Assembly: GCF_910596095.1 (NCBI RefSeq)
Contig: NC_056534.1
Location: 11,238,490-11,302,489, forward strand
Reading direction: 5' to 3'
DNA: 64,000 nucleotides
Source of the DNA: Thunnus maccoyii
Taxonomy: Eukaryota > Chordata > Actinopteri > Scombriformes > Scombridae
In this document: positions 61,768 to 64,000 of the stretch, piece after piece
Position numbering within the stretch: the first letter of the stretch is position 1
How the letters are laid out: each line of letters begins with the position of its first letter
Position numbers and translations under genes: made by a program
The notes under the pieces: model-generated
The model's input: the letters and a program-made list of their open reading frames with translations, nothing else
The model's database searches: none
What the model was told of the DNA's origin: nothing

Positions 61768-63325
61768 GGAGAGAGATGGAGATCAGCTGTAAGAGGATTA
61801 TGGTTTTAGAGTGACAGATTCTGGTTTTTATTCTGGAAAACATAAACCATGGTACTAAAAGTGGAAGCTTTTTGTTATTTACTTAATTTAACAAGATTCA
61901 CCTCTGTGTCAGCTGCATCGTGTTATTTTGTGTAAACGATGTGCGTCTCCTGCTGTGAGCATAGAGCTGTTTACTTTAGTGTGTGTGTACGTGTGTGTGT
62001 GTTTGCAGACGTATTGAGGAGGTAGTCAGGTTTCCAGGCCTGCCTCCCCGCCGCCAGCTGACCTATCAGGCCAAACAGACCATCAGCAGAGAGATGGAGC
62101 AAGAGAAGATGAGAAGAGCCGAGCAGCTGATGCTGCAACGAAACCCCACAGTGGTGAGCCTCTACTCACACAACATGAGTTACCCCGCAGATTGTGGGTT
62201 TGTTATGTGCAGCTTGTAGACAATCAGGTCACCGTGTGTTAATTATCTAATGTATTTATAATCTACTGTGTCTGTGATGCAGAGAGAGGAAGAAAAAAAG
62301 GGCACCGGGCCTAAAACTACCAAGAACCATCAGCAGAGGCTGGAGAACATAGTGAAACAGACCACAGTGGAGACCAGGGTGAGACACATACACATTTTTG
62401 ACATTGCATTGACTTACATTGATTCCTTGGAGATGTACCTGGAGGAAAAAACTTCTTCTTGAAGTCTTAACTGAAAATTAAGTGGTTTAAATTGTGGGGA
62501 CCAGCTTTTTGTTCACACATGGGGAGCTGAATCTCTGTGATGTGCCTGTGTGAAGACAATGTGAAAGATAACTTGTTACTGGAAAGGTTTGCACTCTTCA
62601 GTCAACAGGCTTTGGCTCAGAGCCTCCTTTAGCTTACACAGTAAATACAGTAAAAACCACTGTATTATTCACTGGTTTACAAAGTGAGTGTTGTGGCCCT
62701 TTATGGTGCCTGAAGGATGAGCCAAGGGTGCCACAAAGATTTGTTGATTTCCATCTTTTTATTGTACATTTTTGATAATGTCTCACCATATTTTCAAAAA
62801 AAAAAAAGCCAGGTGACATTTACATTAATGACATTTTACTTCACATTTTTAAACATCATAACAGAAGAAATAAAAGACACGGGCACCCTTTTCCTACTAG
62901 ATTTGAGCTTCACGGTTGTATGCTTCAGTTGGTGCCTGTAGGTGGAGCCAGAGAGGAGCGCCAGTGAACATCACAGCCTCTGTATGAGGACGTGTTGTTA
63001 CAATAGTCCAGTGATAGAGTGATGAAGAGAGTGAGCCTCCAGAGGGCAGAAATGAGGATAATGAGAAGCCACTGGGTTACAGTCTCTAATGGTGAAACTG
63101 GGAAATCAGGCTAATGAGAGGTGGAGTGTGTGTGTGTGAATTCATGTGATTGTTCATTGATATTGACCTTGTTATTGAGGACAGTGTTTTAGAAACTTCC
63201 TGATCGACTTCAGCCTCCCCTTCAACTCTGTGTTTGTGTGTTTTGTGTCCTGCAGCCGGAGGTGGATTTCTTCGGTCGAGCTGTTGCCCCCAAACCTCAG
63301 AGAGTCCAGCCGTCCTCAGACTCAG
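51439..63325 (+). CDS. chtf18: CHTF18 / CTF18, alternative clamp-loader large subunit (3' end outside window)
   Basis: CTF18 forms the CTF18-DCC1-CTF8 RFC complex, which loads PCNA and supports polymerase epsilon and sister-chromatid cohesion in the nucleus. Twenty-one exons were read: 51439-51526, 53070-53159, 53255-53405, 54396-54582, 54747-54839, 55408-55460, 55589-55730, 55872-56096, 56203-56300, 56382-56505, 56621-56751, 56898-56991, 57102-57200, 57295-57425, 58010-58124, 58288-58512, 58617-58766, 59993-60123, 62009-62153, 62283-62378 and 63256-63325. All are in phase (about 879 aa; human 975). Start [20 protein letters not shown], then [12 protein letters not shown]+ core: Walker [11 protein letters not shown] (about 348-357), Walker [10 protein letters not shown] (about 407-415), sensor region IICICND, then [10 protein letters not shown] and [16 protein letters not shown]. 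The final seen exon has VDFFGRAV; the conserved VWFRFNEGVSNAVRR tail that binds DCC1-CTF8 is not in the window. Intron 12 is only 110 bases, with a poor GTCCGC donor. Confidence 0.95.
51660..51790 (+). repeat. Nested LINE-like 3' fragment
   Basis: AATTCAATTTTATTTATATA GCGCC followed by CATCTCAGGGCACTTTTCAC and GGAGCAGGTCTACACC is a common teleost retroposon 3' block. Here it interrupts family C sequence. Confidence 0.55.
52004..52335. repeat. Nested hAT-like MITE
   Basis: It begins CCAGTGGTTCCCAACCTAGG and ends AAAAGTTGGAAACAACTGG, imperfect inverted ends of the CAGTGGTTCCCAACCT type, with family C sequence on both sides. An internal segment (TCTGTTTTCAGCCCAAAG / GCTGAAAACAGATTTT, 52116-52148) is also palindromic. 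Confidence 0.65.
53808..54155 (-). repeat. Family A MITE copy in chtf18 intron 3
   Basis: It is read in reverse: GGCTGCAACCAACGATTATT at the left, GATGACATCTTCAAATAGC in the middle, and CTAATCGCTGCAGCCCA at the right. It is about 345 bases. Confidence 0.7.
55185..55248 (+). repeat. LINE 3' tail in chtf18 intron 5
   Basis: CATACTTGGCTAATAAACAG followed by ATTCTGATTCTGA is a typical teleost LINE 3' terminus with an ATTCTG repeat. It is 5'-truncated. Confidence 0.5.
60130..60178 (+). repeat. CA microsatellite at the chtf18 intron 18 donor
   Basis: About 24 CA units begin 6 bases after the donor (60124). A GT-rich run precedes the acceptor of the same intron (61979-62005). Confidence 0.97.
60585..60755 (+). 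CDS. Candidate micropeptide, 56 aa, single-pass membrane (unrecognised)
   Basis: An ORF of 56 codons lies inside chtf18 intron 18, same strand. It starts at an ATG with G at -3, and an in-frame TAA just upstream (60579-60581) fixes the start. Residues 1-25 are hydrophilic and mildly acidic, beginning [17 protein letters not shown]. Residues about 27-46 form one strongly hydrophobic segment ([20 protein letters not shown]) preceded by NDW. The short tail contains HHNTSL, which includes an N-x-S/T sequon. It is not low-complexity and is not part of a repeat I recognise. I do not recognise the family: it is not sarcolipin, phospholamban, DWORF or any SMIM protein I can recall. No promoter or splice structure is proven. 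It could be a real small membrane protein, a retained alternative exon, or a chance ORF. Confidence 0.4.
   Translation: MQAANEEQRGSFLQARCSEVLVTNDWGLPLVLALLVLLLVYTFLYLPSLAHHNTSL
61380..61538 (+). repeat. Family A MITE fragment in chtf18 intron 18
   Basis: Only the right part is kept: TTTGATGACGTCACCTTGGG, TTTTATAGACTAAACGATTC and CTCACTTGCAGCCCTGATG. Confidence 0.6.
61735..61766 (+). repeat. GT microsatellite
   Basis: About 16 GT units lie 240 bases before the chtf18 exon 19 acceptor. They add to the GT-rich 3' half of intron 18. Confidence 0.95.
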
Positions 63326-64000
63326 GTACTGTAGAGACTTTGTGCTAAGTGACATCAGCGCAGCTTCATTTGTCCAAACCCTTTGAGAGAGGGAGGCCGT
63401 TTAGGGACCTGAAGTGCCTCGAGGCACTTCAGGTCCAAACACACAAGAGGTGATAACTGATGTGTGTTACGTAACGGTCCTAATTTAGCCACTGAAGCAC
63501 AGTGGCAGACTGTAGGCAGGAGATCTAACTGTCAACCACACAGACACCTGCATTTTTCCACCATAACATTGATAATACCATATTTACCATATTAGCAACA
63601 TAAAAAACAGCTACTGATAGAAAATTATTGAAAAAAACCCAATATGCTGATATATCGTTTGACACCAAATACACACTGAAAACTAAGTATTTTCTGTTGG
63701 TTAAAGACAGAAGAATAGAGTCTAATTTATTAAGAGTTTCTGCAAATTAACTGCATATGGACCCAAATATAATGAGTGGGCACTAGCTAACAATTTTTTC
63801 CTTATAATTTGTACCAAATATCACCACCCTCTCTGTGAAATGTCCTAAAAATTAACTGTTAAATACCTGCTAATTACTCCAGGAAATTTCAGGAATTTAA
63901 TATAAAATTAAGGGACCCGTACAAACAAAGTGTTACTGAATTGTACGTTACTGGCTAGACATGTCTCTCATTTTTAAAGTCTATATAGCTCCAAAAACCT
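63326..64000 (+). other. chtf18: chtf18 intron 21 (partial)
   Basis: This stretch follows the GTACTG donor of exon 21 and contains no recognisable chtf18 C-terminal exon. A short palindrome at about 63409-63435 (GACCTGAAGTGCCTCGAGGC and ACTTCAGGTC) is visible. Otherwise it is AT-rich sequence with nothing identified. Confidence 0.6.

Overview
This is a 64 kb piece of a bony-fish nuclear genome, most probably a percomorph (spiny-rayed) teleost. The evidence is compact multi-exon vertebrate genes with GT-AG introns, vertebrate-type protein sequences, many CA/GT microsatellites, and dense copies of teleost repeat families (Rex1/L2-type LINE fragments, a decayed Tc1 transposon, several MITE families). 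There are no bacterial features, CRISPR arrays or operons. All exon boundaries below were read by eye from splice signals, reading phase and recalled vertebrate protein sequences; no search or alignment could be run.

Layout, left to right. (1) 1-1994: first coding exon and part of intron 1 of eif3b (minus strand), running off the left edge. (2) 1995-2574: short head-to-head promoter region. (3) 2575-10076: complete brat1 (plus, 12 coding exons, about 911 aa). (4) 12924-17992: complete GRB2-family adaptor grap (plus, 5 coding exons, about 266 aa). (5) 21454-46483: complete slc5a10/SGLT5 (minus, 15 coding exons, about 637 aa). (6) 32534-41800: complete fam83g/PAWS1 (plus, 5 coding exons, about 849 aa) lying inside slc5a10; slc5a10 exon 9 sits in the last fam83g intron, so the two genes interdigitate on opposite strands. 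(7) 51439-63325: chtf18 (plus, 21 exons seen, about 879 aa), truncated by the right edge. (8) 60585-60755: an unannotated 56-codon ORF inside chtf18 intron 18 that would encode a small single-pass membrane peptide.

The gene set joins three blocks that are separate in human: EIF3B/BRAT1 (7p22.3), GRAP/FAM83G/SLC5A10 (17p11.2) and CHTF18 (16p13.3). The genes do not form one pathway. They cover translation initiation (eif3b), Integrator/DNA-damage biology (brat1), receptor tyrosine-kinase signalling (grap), sodium-sugar transport (slc5a10), CK1/BMP/Wnt signalling (fam83g) and replication/cohesion clamp loading (chtf18).

The most interesting signals are: several introns with CA repeats at the 5' end and GT repeats at the 3' end, fitting the teleost class of introns spliced through an AC-GT bridging stem; a fam83g exon squeezed between an 85-base GT run and a CA run; a perfect 33-base inverted match bracketing slc5a10 exons 10-11; the intronic membrane micropeptide ORF; a C-terminal SH3 domain in Grap that lacks its ligand-binding tryptophan; and precisely readable nested transposon insertions.
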